From positions 1-64,000 of the forward strand of contig NZ_SDWW01000012.1 in the NCBI RefSeq assembly GCF_004168625.1: a stretch of DNA of 64,000 bases, written 5' to 3'. This DNA is from Pengzhenrongella frigida. Its GTDB lineage: Bacteria > Actinomycetota > Actinomycetes > Actinomycetales > Cellulomonadaceae. The number at the start of each line of letters is the position of its first letter. The stretch's first letter is position 1. The notes below the pieces were generated by a model. It saw nothing but the letters and a program-made list of their open reading frames with translations, did not search any database and had not been told where the DNA came from. The translations under genes and the position numbers were made by a program. Below are positions 17,957 through 26,850 of the stretch, piece after piece.

Positions 17957-18975
17957 GCGGCACCCCGACCCCGGCGCAGCAGCACCGCGAAGACCGGCAC
18001 GCCGACGAGTGCGGTGATGATGCCGACGGGGAGCTCCCGCGGGTCGAACACGGTGCGCGCCGCGGTGTCCGCCCAGATGAGGAACACCGCGCCGGCGAGC
18101 GCCGCGACCGGCAGCAGCCGCCGGTGGGCGGGGCCGGTGACCACCGAGACCGCGTGCGGGAGCACCAGGCCGATGAACCCGATCGCGCCGCTCACGGCGA
18201 CCATCGCGCCGGTGAGGAGCGCGACGAGGGTCATCAGCGTCCACCGGGTGCGCTCGACGTCGATGCCGAGCGCCGCGGCGGACGTGTCGCCGAACGCGAA
18301 CGCGTCCAGCCGCACCGCGCTGGCGAGCAGGACCGCGCCGACCAGGAGCAGGGCGACCCCCGAGATCGCCACCGACGACCAGGTCGTGCCGGCCAGGGAG
18401 CCCATCAACCAGCTGATGATCTCGCGGTAGGAGTCGCCGGTGGCGGTCCAGAAGATGACAAACGAGGTGCCCGCCGCGCACAGCTGGGAGACGGCCAGCC
18501 CCGCCAGGACGGCCCGCCCGGGGGTGAGGACGCCGTGGGTGCGGGCCAGGGCGAGGGTGGCGACCAGGGCCACGAGCGCGCCCGCGAACGCCGCGACCGG
18601 CAGCAGCAGGCCGACCCCGAGGATGAGCACCGCCACCGCGCCGAGCGAGGCTCCGGAGGACAGCCCCAGCAGGTACGGGTCGGCCAGCGCGTTGCGGGTC
18701 AGGCTCTGCATGACGGCGCCGGCGAGAGCCAGACCCGCGCCGACCGCCGCGGCGGTGAGCACCCGGGGCAGCCGCAGGTCCCACACGATCGCGTCCACGA
18801 GCCGCGGGACGCCCGCGTCGCCGAGCCCGAGGTGGCCGGCGATGCTGCGCGCGACGTCCGGGACGGCGATCTCGGCCGGCCCGATCGTCACCGTGACGAG
18901 CACGGTGACGACGAGCAGGACGAGCCCCACCATGACCAGGACGGCCAACGGGGGGCGCCACCCGGACCGGTCCAC
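17947..18975 (-). CDS. FecCD-type ABC permease, proposed F420-0 importer
   Basis: 342-aa BtuC/FecCD permease with about ten hydrophobic segments, starting with one at residues ~10-32. Family landmarks are L-R-L-P-R-V-L-T-A-A-A-V-G-A-G-L-A-L-A-G, the N-P-L/N-A-L-A-D-P-Y-L-L-G-L-S-S-G-A region and I-G-F-I-G-L-V-L-P-H in the coupling part. GTG start 7 nt after the stop of the binding-protein gene. A single permease gene implies a homodimer. Same operon as the ATPase and cofD. Confidence 0.88.
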
Positions 18976-18982
18976 CGGGGTC

Positions 18983-20023
18983 TCAGCCGACCGGGTCGAG
19001 CGCGGCGAGCTGCGTGGACAGGCTCACCACGGCCTCGGCGTTGCGCACCCCGGCCTCGGCGGCCGGGAACGGGACCGTCAGGTACCGGTGCTCCCGCACG
19101 GCGGTGAGCTGGCTGGTGGCGGGGTTGGCCTCGAGGAGCTCGATCTTCTTCGCGGCGGTGTTCCAGGTCGCGTCGACCAGCACGATGACGTCGGGGTCGG
19201 CGGCCACGACCTCTTCCCAGCCGGCCGAGGTCCAGGTGTCGTGGACGTCGGCGAAGATGTTCGTCAGACCGGCGGCGTCCAGCATCATCTGGGGTGCACC
19301 GATCCCGGCGCCCACATACGGCGTGTCGGTGCCGGAGCTGTACCACAGGGCCGTCGTCGGCGTGGCGGGCTTCTCGACCGTGGCGAGCAGGTCCTGCTGC
19401 CCGGCGACGAGCGCCTCGGCCCGGTCCGGGACGCCGAACAGCGCGGCGACCTCGCGGATCTCGTCGAAGACCTCGTCGAACGTGAGCGGGTCCGGCTTGT
19501 ACTCGGGGGCCTTGCACGCGGCAGGCGACACGTAGGTCCCGATGCCGAGGTCGGCGAGGTCGCCGCGGTCGCCGGCGGCATCGGCCGAGAAGTTCGACTC
19601 CCAGCCGCCGTAGACGAAGTCGGGATCGGCGCCGAGCACGGCCTCCTGGCCGGGCACGTTGTCGGACAGCACCGGGATCGCGTCGTACGCGGCGGCGTAG
19701 GGCGCCGGGACCGGGCCGTCGGCGAACGCCGTCCCGATGACCGCACCCTGCAGGCCGAGGGCCAGGAGCATCTCGGTCGCGGTCGACTTGACCGTGATCA
19801 CCCGCGTCGGCGGGGACTCGACCGTGACCTCGGTGCCGCAGTTGTCCAGGGTGACGGGGTCGAACGCCTCCGCCACGGCCGCGGCGGTCGTCTCCGGCTC
19901 CGCGGCGGCGTCGGGCGTCGAGGTCCCGCAGCCCGTCAGAGCGAGCAGCAGGGCGCCACCCGCGGTGGCGGCGAGCACGGGTCGCCGTCGGGCGCGGAGG
20001 GAGGCGGAAGTCGAGGACGGCAT
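18983..20023 (-). CDS. ABC substrate-binding lipoprotein, proposed F420-0 importer
   Basis: 346-aa solute-binding lipoprotein: basic N-terminus, hydrophobic stretch and lipobox L-T-G-C near residue 31, then a short Ala/Glu linker and a two-lobed FecB/BtuF-type domain (L-D-N-C-G-T-E-V-T-V, V-I-T-V-K-S-T-A-T-E-M-L-L-A-L-G-L). The ATG at 20021-20023 has AAGGAG 8 nt upstream; the longer ORF start lacks one. First gene of the four-gene operon ending in cofD. The upstream 174 bp contain an imperfect stem-loop region. Ligand assignment to F420-0 follows the published cassette proposal and is not shown by sequence. Confidence 0.85.
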   Translation of the reverse strand: MPSSTSASLRARRRPVLAATAGGALLLALTGCGTSTPDAAAEPETTAAAVAEAFDPVTLDNCGTEVTVESPPTRVITVKSTATEMLLALGLQGAVIGTAFADGPVPAPYAAAYDAIPVLSDNVPGQEAVLGADPDFVYGGWESNFSADAAGDRGDLADLGIGTYVSPAACKAPEYKPDPLTFDEVFDEIREVAALFGVPDRAEALVAGQQDLLATVEKPATPTTALWYSSGTDTPYVGAGIGAPQMMLDAAGLTNIFADVHDTWTSAGWEEVVAADPDVIVLVDATWNTAAKKIELLEANPATSQLTAVREHRYLTVPFPAAEAGVRNAEAVVSLSTQLAALDPVG

Positions 20024-20144
20024 GAGATGAGCTCCTTGGCATGGGACGACGTGCGTCACCGACGAGGTTCGCGGAGGCGGGGAGGCGTCGACGGCGACGG
20101 GTGGGGGCGCACGTCGCGCCCGACGGACCAGCCACCCAAGTCGA

Positions 20145-20188
20145 GGTGGCGTTCCGGGCCAAGGACGGGCCGGGTTCCGGGAGCCACC
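20145..20188 (-). promoter_or_regulatory. Possible structured leader of the importer-cofD operon
   Basis: Outer arms GGTGGC (20145-20150) and GCCACC (20183-20188) enclose further GC-rich complementary segments, about 120 nt upstream of the binding-protein start. I looked for the cobalamin (GCCACTG) and FMN riboswitch cores and did not see them. Confidence 0.25.
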
Positions 20189-20197
20189 CTAGGCCGG

Positions 20198-21541
20198 TCA
20201 GCCGAGTGCTGCGAGCGCCAGCACGTGGGCGACCGCGTCGACGTCCCCACGGAGCATCCCGACCGTCACCCGGACATGACCGCCGGAACCCTCGGCCCGC
20301 GGCCCGGCGAAGAACGGTGCACCGCGGGCCACCCGGATGCCGGCGGCGTCGAGGCGGACCAGGGCGACCGCCTCGTCCCGCACCGGCAGCCACAGGTTGA
20401 TCCCGTCGCCCGGCGGGACGTGCAGCCCGTGCAGCGCGAGCGCGACGCACAGCGCCCGCTGGCGGGCGAAGTACGCACGCCGCGCGTCGGCGACCGCCTC
20501 CAGCGCCGCGCCGTCGGTCAGCAGGTCGACCAGGACGCGCTGGAGCAACCGGCTCGTCCATCCCGGCCCGAGCATGCGGCGGGCCACGAGGCGGTCCAGC
20601 ACCGCGGCGGGGCCGCCGACCGCGGCGATCCGCAGGTCGGGTCCGTGCGACTTCGAGAACGACCGCACGTGCACCACGCGATCGGGCAGGAAGGTCCCGA
20701 GGCTGACGGTCCGCGCCGTGGCGATCTCGCTGGAGTGGTCGTCCTCGATGACCAGCGCCGGCGGGTCCGCGCCCCACTGCCGCACGACCACCGCGAGCTC
20801 ACGCGCCCGCGTCGCGGTGAGACTGGCCCCGGTCGGGTTCTGCGCGCGCGGCTGCAGGACGACCACGCGCGCACCGGCCCGGAGCGCGTCCGCGAGCCCC
20901 GCCGGGTCCATGCCGTGCCGGTCGACGGGCACCGGGACGCGCTCGAGCCCGAGCTGCTCGACGAGATCGAAGACGGGCGGGAAGCCGGGGTCCTCGAGGG
21001 CGACCCGGGCCCCGAACCCGGCCACCTGCTCGAGCGTGCGCCCGATCGCGTCCAGCGCGCCGTCGACGACCGTGACCCGTTGGGGAGGGAACGGCCACGT
21101 CGACCTCAGGAGCCGCTCGAGGGTCTCGATGGTCGGGGGTGCGAGGTAGGTGCCGGTCTCGGCGGCGGTGGTCCGCGCCGAGACCCGGGCCAGGGCGGGT
21201 GCCAACGCGGGGAGCAGCTCGGGGTCCGGGGTGCCGCTCGACAGGTCCAGGCGTGCCGGCGGCCCGTCCGTGGCCAGGTCCCGGTAGCGCGGCGGCAGCC
21301 ACCCGGCGGGTTCGGGCAGCACGAACGTCCCGGCGCGGCCGCGCGAGACGACCAGCCCCACGGCGGACAGCGCCTGCCACGCCCCGCTCACGGTGGCGGG
21401 ACTGACCGCCAGGTCCACGGCGAGCTCGCGCACCGTCGGCAACCGGTCGCCGGCGCGCAGCTCACCCGAGCGCACCAGGCGCGCGACGGTCGCAGCGATC
21501 CCCCGCGGGCTCCGGTCCTCGATGTGCGCTGCGAGCTTCAT
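20198..21541 (-). CDS. MocR/PdxR-type PLP-dependent transcriptional regulator
   Basis: 447-aa fusion of a GntR-type winged helix (residues ~8-75: G-E-L-R-A-G-D-R-L-P-T-V-R-E-L-A, then S-P-A-T-V-S-G-A-W) and a class I aminotransferase-like domain. The PLP lysine is K297 in R-S-F-S-K-S-H; N-P-T-G is also present. I chose the ATG at 21539-21541 because M-K-L-A-A-H-I begins the helix before the winged helix. It is divergent from the hydantoin/pyrimidine operon with 194 bp between starts, which is the usual place for a MocR target promoter. It is also upstream of, and in the same direction as, the F420 importer operon. Confidence 0.9.
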   Translation of the reverse strand: MKLAAHIEDRSPRGIAATVARLVRSGELRAGDRLPTVRELAVDLAVSPATVSGAWQALSAVGLVVSRGRAGTFVLPEPAGWLPPRYRDLATDGPPARLDLSSGTPDPELLPALAPALARVSARTTAAETGTYLAPPTIETLERLLRSTWPFPPQRVTVVDGALDAIGRTLEQVAGFGARVALEDPGFPPVFDLVEQLGLERVPVPVDRHGMDPAGLADALRAGARVVVLQPRAQNPTGASLTATRARELAVVVRQWGADPPALVIEDDHSSEIATARTVSLGTFLPDRVVHVRSFSKSHGPDLRIAAVGGPAAVLDRLVARRMLGPGWTSRLLQRVLVDLLTDGAALEAVADARRAYFARQRALCVALALHGLHVPPGDGINLWLPVRDEAVALVRLDAAGIRVARGAPFFAGPRAEGSGGHVRVTVGMLRGDVDAVAHVLALAALG

Positions 21542-21615
21542 GGGGTCATCGTGGGGTGAATCGGGGCCGCCGCAGGCACCGGGACACCGGCGCAACGGCG
21601 CGTCGGCGCAGATGT

Positions 21616-21650
21616 TTACCTCGCCGACACGGGCGCCGCACCAGAGGTAA
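21616..21650. promoter_or_regulatory. Inverted repeat in the mocR-amidohydrolase intergenic region
   Basis: TTACCTC (21616-21622) and GAGGTAA (21644-21650) form a 7-bp inverted repeat with centres 28 bp apart. It is a candidate operator for the divergent MocR regulator. Confidence 0.4.
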
Positions 21651-21662
21651 CACCACAGAAAT
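21647..21662 (+). promoter_or_regulatory. Single GlnR-like box upstream of the catabolic operon
   Basis: GTAAC-accaca-GAAAT matches the GTnAC-N6-GaAA pattern of actinobacterial GlnR half-sites with 11-bp spacing. Only one pair is present, compared with four phased half-sites at amtB, so this is tentative. Confidence 0.3.
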
Positions 21663-21735
21663 GTTCAACACCCAGAGTCACATTCTCACCGAGGACGCTC
21701 CGCACCACCCCATCCGACCAGCTCCGGAGGATCCC

Positions 21736-22584
21736 ATGACCGTCGTTCGCGTCGCGCTCACCCAGGCCACCTGGACCGGTGACCGGGAGTCGATGACCGT
21801 GCTGCACGAGGGCTTCGCCCGGTCGGCCGCGGACGCCGGGGCGCAGGTGATCTGCTTCCAGGAGCTGTTCTACGGCCCGTACTTCGGGATCACCCAGGAT
21901 CCGCAGTACTACGCCTACGCCGAGCCGGTCCCCGGACCGACCACCGCGCGGTTCGCGGCCCTGGCCAAGGAGCTCGGGATCGTCATCATCCTGCCGGTCT
22001 ACGAGGAGGACCAGCCGGGGGTGCTCTACAACACCGTCGCCGTGATCGACGCCGACGGCTCGTACCTCGGCAAGTACCGCAAGCACCACATCCCGCACCT
22101 GCCGAAGTTCTGGGAGAAGTTCTACTTCCGCCCGGGCAACCTCGGCTATCCGGTGTTCGACACCGCCGTCGGCAAGGTCGGGATCAACATCTGCTACGAC
22201 CGGCACTTCCCGGAGGGGTGGCGGGTGCTCGCGCTCAACGGCGCCGAGATCGTGTTCAACCCCAACGCCACCGCCCCCGGCCTCTCCAACCGGCTCTGGG
22301 AGCTCGAGCAGCCGGCCGCCGCCGTCGCGAACGGCTACTTCGTGGTGGCGACCAACCGGGTCGGGCTCGAGGACAACGAGTACGGCGACCAGGCGGCCAA
22401 CTTCTACGGCAGCTCCTACGTGGTGGGGCCCGACGGCAACTTCGTCGGCGAGAAGGGCTCGGCCACCGAGCCGGAGCTGCTGATCCGGGAGATCGACCTC
22501 GACCAGATCCGCGAGGTGCGCGAGCGCTGGCAGTTCTTCCGCGACCGCCGCCCCGAGGCGTACGGCCCGATCGTGGCGCCATGA
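21736..22584 (+). CDS. Nitrilase-superfamily amidohydrolase (beta-ureidopropionase / N-carbamoyl amino acid hydrolase-like)
   Basis: Cytoplasmic C-N hydrolase, 282 aa, expected to remove the carbamoyl group from N-carbamoyl-beta-alanine or a related N-carbamoyl amino acid, releasing CO2 and NH3. The catalytic triad is E43 (CFQELF), K116 (KYRKHHIP) and C153 (NICYDRHFP). ATG after CCGGAGG. Its stop overlaps the next start (ATGA), coupling it to the dihydropyrimidinase that would supply its substrate. First gene of the operon divergent from mocR. Substrate choice (uracil, thymine or hydantoin series) is not fixed by sequence. Confidence 0.88.
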   Translation: MTVVRVALTQATWTGDRESMTVLHEGFARSAADAGAQVICFQELFYGPYFGITQDPQYYAYAEPVPGPTTARFAALAKELGIVIILPVYEEDQPGVLYNTVAVIDADGSYLGKYRKHHIPHLPKFWEKFYFRPGNLGYPVFDTAVGKVGINICYDRHFPEGWRVLALNGAEIVFNPNATAPGLSNRLWELEQPAAAVANGYFVVATNRVGLEDNEYGDQAANFYGSSYVVGPDGNFVGEKGSATEPELLIREIDLDQIREVRERWQFFRDRRPEAYGPIVAP

Positions 22585-23996
22585 AGACACTCATCACGGG
22601 CGGCACGGTCGTCAGCTCGACCGGGCGCAGCGCCGCCGACGTGCTCATCGACGGCGAGACGATCGCCGCCCTGGTCGCCCCGGGGTCGACGGCGCTCGGC
22701 GTCGACCTCGCGAGCCACGTCGACCGCGTCATCGACGCGCGCGGCAAGTACGTCATCCCCGGCGGCATCGACGCGCACACGCACATGGAGATGCCGTTCG
22801 GCGGCACCTCGGCCTCGGACACCTTCGAGACGGGCACGCGGGCGGCCGCCTGGGGCGGGACGACGTCGATCGTCGACTTCGTGGTCCAGTACGCCGGGGA
22901 GAACCCGCTCGAGCAGTACGCCCGCTGGCACGACAAGGCGGCCGGGAACTGCGCGATCGACTACGGGTTCCACCAGATCCTGTCCGACGTCCAGGACTCC
23001 TCGCTGCACGCGATGGACGAGCTCGTGGCCGAGGGGGTGACGAGCTTCAAGCTGTTCATGGCCTACAAGGGCGTCTTCCTGTCCGACGACGGCCAGATCG
23101 TCCGGGCCATGCAGAAGGCGGCCTCCAACGGCTCGATGATCATGATGCACGCAGAGAACGGCAGCGTGATCGACCTGCTCGTGCAGCAGTCGCTCGCCCG
23201 CGGCGAGACCGACCCGATCTACCACGGGCTCACCCGCCCGTGGCAGGCCGAGGCGGAGGCCACCCATCGCGCGATCATGCTGGCGAACCTGACCGGCGCG
23301 CCGCTGTACGTGGTGCACGTCTCGGCCAAGCAGGCCGCCGAGCAGATCGCCCAGGCACGTGACACCGGGCAGAACGTGTTCGGTGAGACGTGCCCCCAGT
23401 ACCTGTACCTCTCGCTCGAGGAGCAGCTCGGCGCCCCGGGGTTCGAGGGCGCCAAGTGGGTGTGCTCGACGCCGCTGCGCTCGCGGGCAGAGGGGCACCA
23501 GGACCACATGTGGCGCGCGCTGCGGACCAACGACCTGCAGCTGGTCTCCACCGACCACTGCCCGTTCTGCATGACGCAGAAGCAGCTCGGGCTCGGGGAC
23601 TTCTCCAAGATCCCCAACGGCATCGGCTCCGTCGAGCACCGGATGGACCTGCTGTACCAGGGGGTCGTGTCCGGTCAGATCAGCCTCGAGCGGTGGGTCG
23701 AGATCTGTTCGACCACCCCGGCGCGGATGTTCGGGATGTACGGCCGCAAGGGCGTGCTCGCGCCCGGGGCCGATGCCGACGTCGTCGTCTACGACCCCGC
23801 CGGCCACACCTCGATCGGGCTGGGCAAGACCCATCACATGAACATGGACTACTCGGCGTGGGAGGGCTACGAGATCGACGGCCACGTCGACACGGTGCTG
23901 TCCCGCGGGGAGGTCGTGGTCGACGGGGGCCAGTTCCACGGCCGGGCCGGGCACGGGCGCTACATCCGGCGCGAGCTGTCGCAGTACCTGATCTGA
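22581..23996 (+). CDS. hydA: Dihydropyrimidinase / D-hydantoinase
   Basis: Binuclear-zinc cyclic amidohydrolase, 471 aa, opening dihydrouracil, dihydrothymine or 5-substituted hydantoins to N-carbamoyl amino acids. Metal ligands are visible: H66 and H68 (DAHTHMEMPF), the carboxylated lysine K157 (TSFKLFMAYKG), later His residues (MMHAENG, YVVHVSA) and the Asp in S-T-D-H-C-P-F. ATG overlaps the preceding stop. The stop codon lies in a four-copy 16-bp tandem repeat. Downstream is an F420-type oxidoreductase rather than a recognisable dihydropyrimidine dehydrogenase. Confidence 0.93.
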   Translation: MKTLITGGTVVSSTGRSAADVLIDGETIAALVAPGSTALGVDLASHVDRVIDARGKYVIPGGIDAHTHMEMPFGGTSASDTFETGTRAAAWGGTTSIVDFVVQYAGENPLEQYARWHDKAAGNCAIDYGFHQILSDVQDSSLHAMDELVAEGVTSFKLFMAYKGVFLSDDGQIVRAMQKAASNGSMIMMHAENGSVIDLLVQQSLARGETDPIYHGLTRPWQAEAEATHRAIMLANLTGAPLYVVHVSAKQAAEQIAQARDTGQNVFGETCPQYLYLSLEEQLGAPGFEGAKWVCSTPLRSRAEGHQDHMWRALRTNDLQLVSTDHCPFCMTQKQLGLGDFSKIPNGIGSVEHRMDLLYQGVVSGQISLERWVEICSTTPARMFGMYGRKGVLAPGADADVVVYDPAGHTSIGLGKTHHMNMDYSAWEGYEIDGHVDTVLSRGEVVVDGGQFHGRAGHGRYIRRELSQYLI

Positions 23997-24053
23997 CGTA
24001 GTCGCGATCTGACGTAGCCGTGATCTGACCGAGCCGTGATCTGACTCAGCGAG
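23990..24053 (+). repeat. 16-bp tandem repeat over the hydA stop codon
   Basis: Four units begin with GATCTGAC at 23990, 24006, 24022 and 24038. Each carries a TGA; because the period is 16, successive TGAs fall in frames 0, +1, +2 and 0. The first is the true stop. The last unit degenerates before the RBS of the next gene. Confidence 0.85.
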
Positions 24054-24062
24054 GAGCCCCGC

Positions 24063-25094
24063 ATGGAATTCGGCGTCGTTCTCCAGACCAACCCACCCGC
24101 GTCCCGCACGATCGAGCTCGCGCGCCAGGCCGAGACGCACGGGTTCGACTACGTGTGGACGTTCGACTCGCACCTGCTGTGGCAGGAGCCGTTCGTGATC
24201 TACTCGGCGATCCTCGCGGCCACCCGCAAGGTCATGGTCGGTCCGATGGTCACCAACCCCGCGACCCGGGACTGGACCGTGATCGCCTCGCTGTTCGCGA
24301 CCCTGAACGAGATGTACGGCAACCGGACCGTGTGCGGCATCGGTCGCGGTGACTCCGCGGTGCGCACGCTCAACGGCCGCCCGGCCAACCTCGCCACGCT
24401 GCGCGACGCGATCCACGTGATCCGCGAGCTCGCCAACGACCGCCCGGTCGAGCTGAACGACCGCACCCTGCACTTCCCCTGGAGCAAGGGCTCCGCGCTC
24501 GAGGTGTGGGTCGCGGCGTACGGCCCGCTCGCGCTCAAGCTCGCCGGCGAGGTGGGCGACGGGTTCATCCTGCAGCTCGCCGACCCGGACATCGCCGAGT
24601 GGACCATCAAGGTGGTCCGGGACGCCGCCGAGAAAGCCGGCCGCGACCCGGCGGCCGTCAAGTTCTGCGTCGCGGCACCCATGTACGTCGGCGACGGCGA
24701 CTCCCCGGCGGCGCGGGCGCACATGCGCGAGCAGTGCCGGTGGTTCGGCGGCATGGTCGGCAACCACGTCGCGGACATCGTCGCGAAGTACGGCGCCGGA
24801 TCGGCGGTACCCAAAGCCCTCACCGACTACATCGCCGGGCGCGAGGGGTACGACTACAACCAGCACGGCAAGGCGGGCAACGCGCACGCCTCGTTCGTCC
24901 CGGACGAGATCGTCGAGCGGTTCTGCCTGCTCGGCAGCCCGAAGGAGCACGTCGCCAAGCTCGAGGCCCTGCGCGACCTGGGGGTGCACCAGTTCGCCGG
25001 CTACCTCCAGCACGACAACAAGGAAGAGACCCTGCGCCAGTACGGCGAGTGGGTCATCCCGGCACTGGCCGAGACCACAGTGGCCTCTTGGTGA
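24063..25094 (+). CDS. LLM-class F420-dependent oxidoreductase
   Basis: Luciferase-like TIM-barrel flavin/F420 enzyme, 343 aa. Typical features are the start M-E-F-G-V-V-L-Q-T-N, D-Y-V-W-T-F-D-S-H (residues ~30-38), V-G-P-M-V-T-N-P and R-T-V-C-G-I-G-R-G-D (~90-99). ATG after GAGGAG. Its stop overlaps the ABC permease start (GTGA). It sits between dihydropyrimidinase and transporter genes, so it very likely acts in the same pathway. I propose F420-dependent redox at the pyrimidine or hydantoin ring; an FMN-dependent monooxygenase activity (as in RutA, same fold) is the main alternative. Confidence 0.85.
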   Translation: MEFGVVLQTNPPASRTIELARQAETHGFDYVWTFDSHLLWQEPFVIYSAILAATRKVMVGPMVTNPATRDWTVIASLFATLNEMYGNRTVCGIGRGDSAVRTLNGRPANLATLRDAIHVIRELANDRPVELNDRTLHFPWSKGSALEVWVAAYGPLALKLAGEVGDGFILQLADPDIAEWTIKVVRDAAEKAGRDPAAVKFCVAAPMYVGDGDSPAARAHMREQCRWFGGMVGNHVADIVAKYGAGSAVPKALTDYIAGREGYDYNQHGKAGNAHASFVPDEIVERFCLLGSPKEHVAKLEALRDLGVHQFAGYLQHDNKEETLRQYGEWVIPALAETTVASW

Positions 25095-25993
25095 CGCCTG
25101 CCCCTGAGCGGGTGCGCCGCGGGTGGGTGCGCCCGCTGCGCCGGTTGGCGGTCGGGGTGCTTGCCGGCCTCGCCGCCGCCGCGATCTGGGAGCTGTACAC
25201 GCTTCTCGGGCCCGACGCCGGCGGGCACCTGTTCGGCGCGAGCCTGCTGCCGCGCGCGGAGGCGCGCTCGATGCCGCACGTGTGGGACGTGGTGGCCCGG
25301 ATGCTCGCCCCGGAGAGCTCGGCCACGGGCGCTCCGAGCGTTGCCGTCGCGATGCTGCAGGCCTGCTGGTTCACGCTCCGGGTCGCCCTGGCGGGCTGGC
25401 TCGCCGGGGTCGTGGCGGGCTTCGGCCTGGCCATCGGGATGCAACGCTTCCGCCTCGCCGAGTCGGCGGTCTTCCCGTGGGTCGTGCTGAGCCAGACCGT
25501 GCCGCTCATCGCCCTCGCGCCGCTGGTGGTCGGGTGGGGCGGCAAGATCCAGGTCGGGGACCTCGTCTGGGAGCGCTGGATGTCCGTGGCGCTGATCGCG
25601 TCCTACCTGGCGTTCTTCCCGGTCGCCGTCGGCGCGCTGCGCGGGCTCCAGTCGCCGGAGCAGGCCCACGTCGAGCTGTTCCGCGCCCAGGCGGCGAGCC
25701 CCTGGCGGACGTTCCGGTCGCTGCGGCTGCCCGCGAGCGTGCCCTACGTGATCCCGGCCCTGCGGCTCGCTGCGGCCACGGCCGTCGTCGGGGCGATCGT
25801 GGCGGAGGTGTCGACCGGGACCAAGGGCGGGATCGGGCGGCTGATCATCGCCTACGCCCAGGCGGCGAGCGGCGACCCCGCCAAGCCCTGGGCGGCGATC
25901 GTCGGCGCCGCGCTGCTCGGCCTGGTCGCGGCCGGGCTCGTGTCCCTGCTCTCGCTCGGCCTAGGTCGCTACCGTCACTCGGAGGTGTCATGA
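25091..25993 (+). CDS. ABC transporter permease (SsuC/ThiX type)
   Basis: 300-aa inner-membrane permease with about six hydrophobic segments; the EAA coupling loop reads E-L-F-R-A-Q-A-A-S-P-W-R-T-F-R-S-L-R-L-P-A-S-V-P near residues ~195-218. It differs from the second permease (26847), so the importer is probably a heterodimer. GTG 25091 overlaps the LLM gene stop; the next gene overlaps it by ATGA. Confidence 0.88.
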   Translation: MTPAPERVRRGWVRPLRRLAVGVLAGLAAAAIWELYTLLGPDAGGHLFGASLLPRAEARSMPHVWDVVARMLAPESSATGAPSVAVAMLQACWFTLRVALAGWLAGVVAGFGLAIGMQRFRLAESAVFPWVVLSQTVPLIALAPLVVGWGGKIQVGDLVWERWMSVALIASYLAFFPVAVGALRGLQSPEQAHVELFRAQAASPWRTFRSLRLPASVPYVIPALRLAAATAVVGAIVAEVSTGTKGGIGRLIIAYAQAASGDPAKPWAAIVGAALLGLVAAGLVSLLSLGLGRYRHSEVS

Positions 25994-26850
25994 GCACGCC
26001 CGTCTCCACCACCGGCCTCCCGCCCGCGGCGTTCGCCCTGGCCGCGCACGCGGTCGAGGCGACCGGCGTCGGGAAGGTGTTCACCACCCGGGCCGGCGCG
26101 GTCACCGCGCTCGAGGACGTCCACCTGACCATCGGCGCCGGGGAGTTCGTCGCGCTCATCGGGCCCTCGGGCTGCGGCAAGTCGACGCTGCTGCGACTGA
26201 TCGCCGACCTCGACACCCCCACCTCCGGCGAGCTCACGGTCTTCGGCAGGTCGCCCCGCGCAGCGCGGGAGGCCCAGGACTACGGCATCGCGTTCCAGCA
26301 GGCCGGGCTCCTGCCCTGGCGGTCGGTGCGGGCCAACATCGAGCTGCCGCTGGAGCTGCACGGCGTCGGCCGGTCCGGCCGCACGGTGCGCTCGACCGAG
26401 CTCCTCGAGCTGGTCGGGCTGACGGAGTTCGCCGGGCACTTCCCGCACCAGCTGTCGGGCGGCATGCAGCAGCGCGTCGCGATCGCACGCTCGCTCGCGG
26501 AGCAGCCGAGCCTGCTGCTCATGGACGAGCCGTTCGGCGCGCTCGACGAGATGACCCGGGAGCGCATGCAGACCGAGCTGGTGCGGATCTGCGCCGAGAG
26601 CCGGGCCGCGGTCGTGTTCGTCACCCACTCGATCCCGGAGGCCGTCTTCCTGGCGGACCGGGTGGTGGTGATGTCGCCGCGGCCGGGTCGGATCGCCGAG
26701 GTCGTCCCGATCACGCTGACCCGGGACGCCGCCGGGCGCGACGAGGACCTCCGGGAGGACGCGACGTTCTTCGCCGCCGTCACCCGGGTGCGCGAGGCGC
26801 TGCACGGGGACGGGCACGTCCGCGCCGCCCGCGGAGTGGACGTGCGATGA
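25990..26850 (+). CDS. ABC transporter ATPase (SsuB/TauB type)
   Basis: 286-aa nitrate/sulfonate/pyrimidine-precursor family ATPase. Walker A G-P-S-G-C-G-K-S near residue 57-64, Q-loop (A-F-Q-Q-A-G-L-L-P-W), signature L-S-G-G-M-Q-Q-R-V, Walker B L-L-L-M-D-E-P-F-G-A-L-D and the switch His (V-T-H-S-I-P-E-A) are complete. Overlaps both neighbouring permease genes by 4 bp (ATGA on each side). Confidence 0.9.
   Translation: MSTPVSTTGLPPAAFALAAHAVEATGVGKVFTTRAGAVTALEDVHLTIGAGEFVALIGPSGCGKSTLLRLIADLDTPTSGELTVFGRSPRAAREAQDYGIAFQQAGLLPWRSVRANIELPLELHGVGRSGRTVRSTELLELVGLTEFAGHFPHQLSGGMQQRVAIARSLAEQPSLLLMDEPFGALDEMTRERMQTELVRICAESRAAVVFVTHSIPEAVFLADRVVVMSPRPGRIAEVVPITLTRDAAGRDEDLREDATFFAAVTRVREALHGDGHVRAARGVDVR

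Noticed and set aside
20024-20197. Cobalamin riboswitch before the BtuF/FecB-like gene
   Set aside because: No GCCACTG B12 box or other conserved core was visible.
22416-25013. 865-aa minus-strand frame over hydA and the LLM gene
   Set aside because: Antisense shadow of two well-supported genes.
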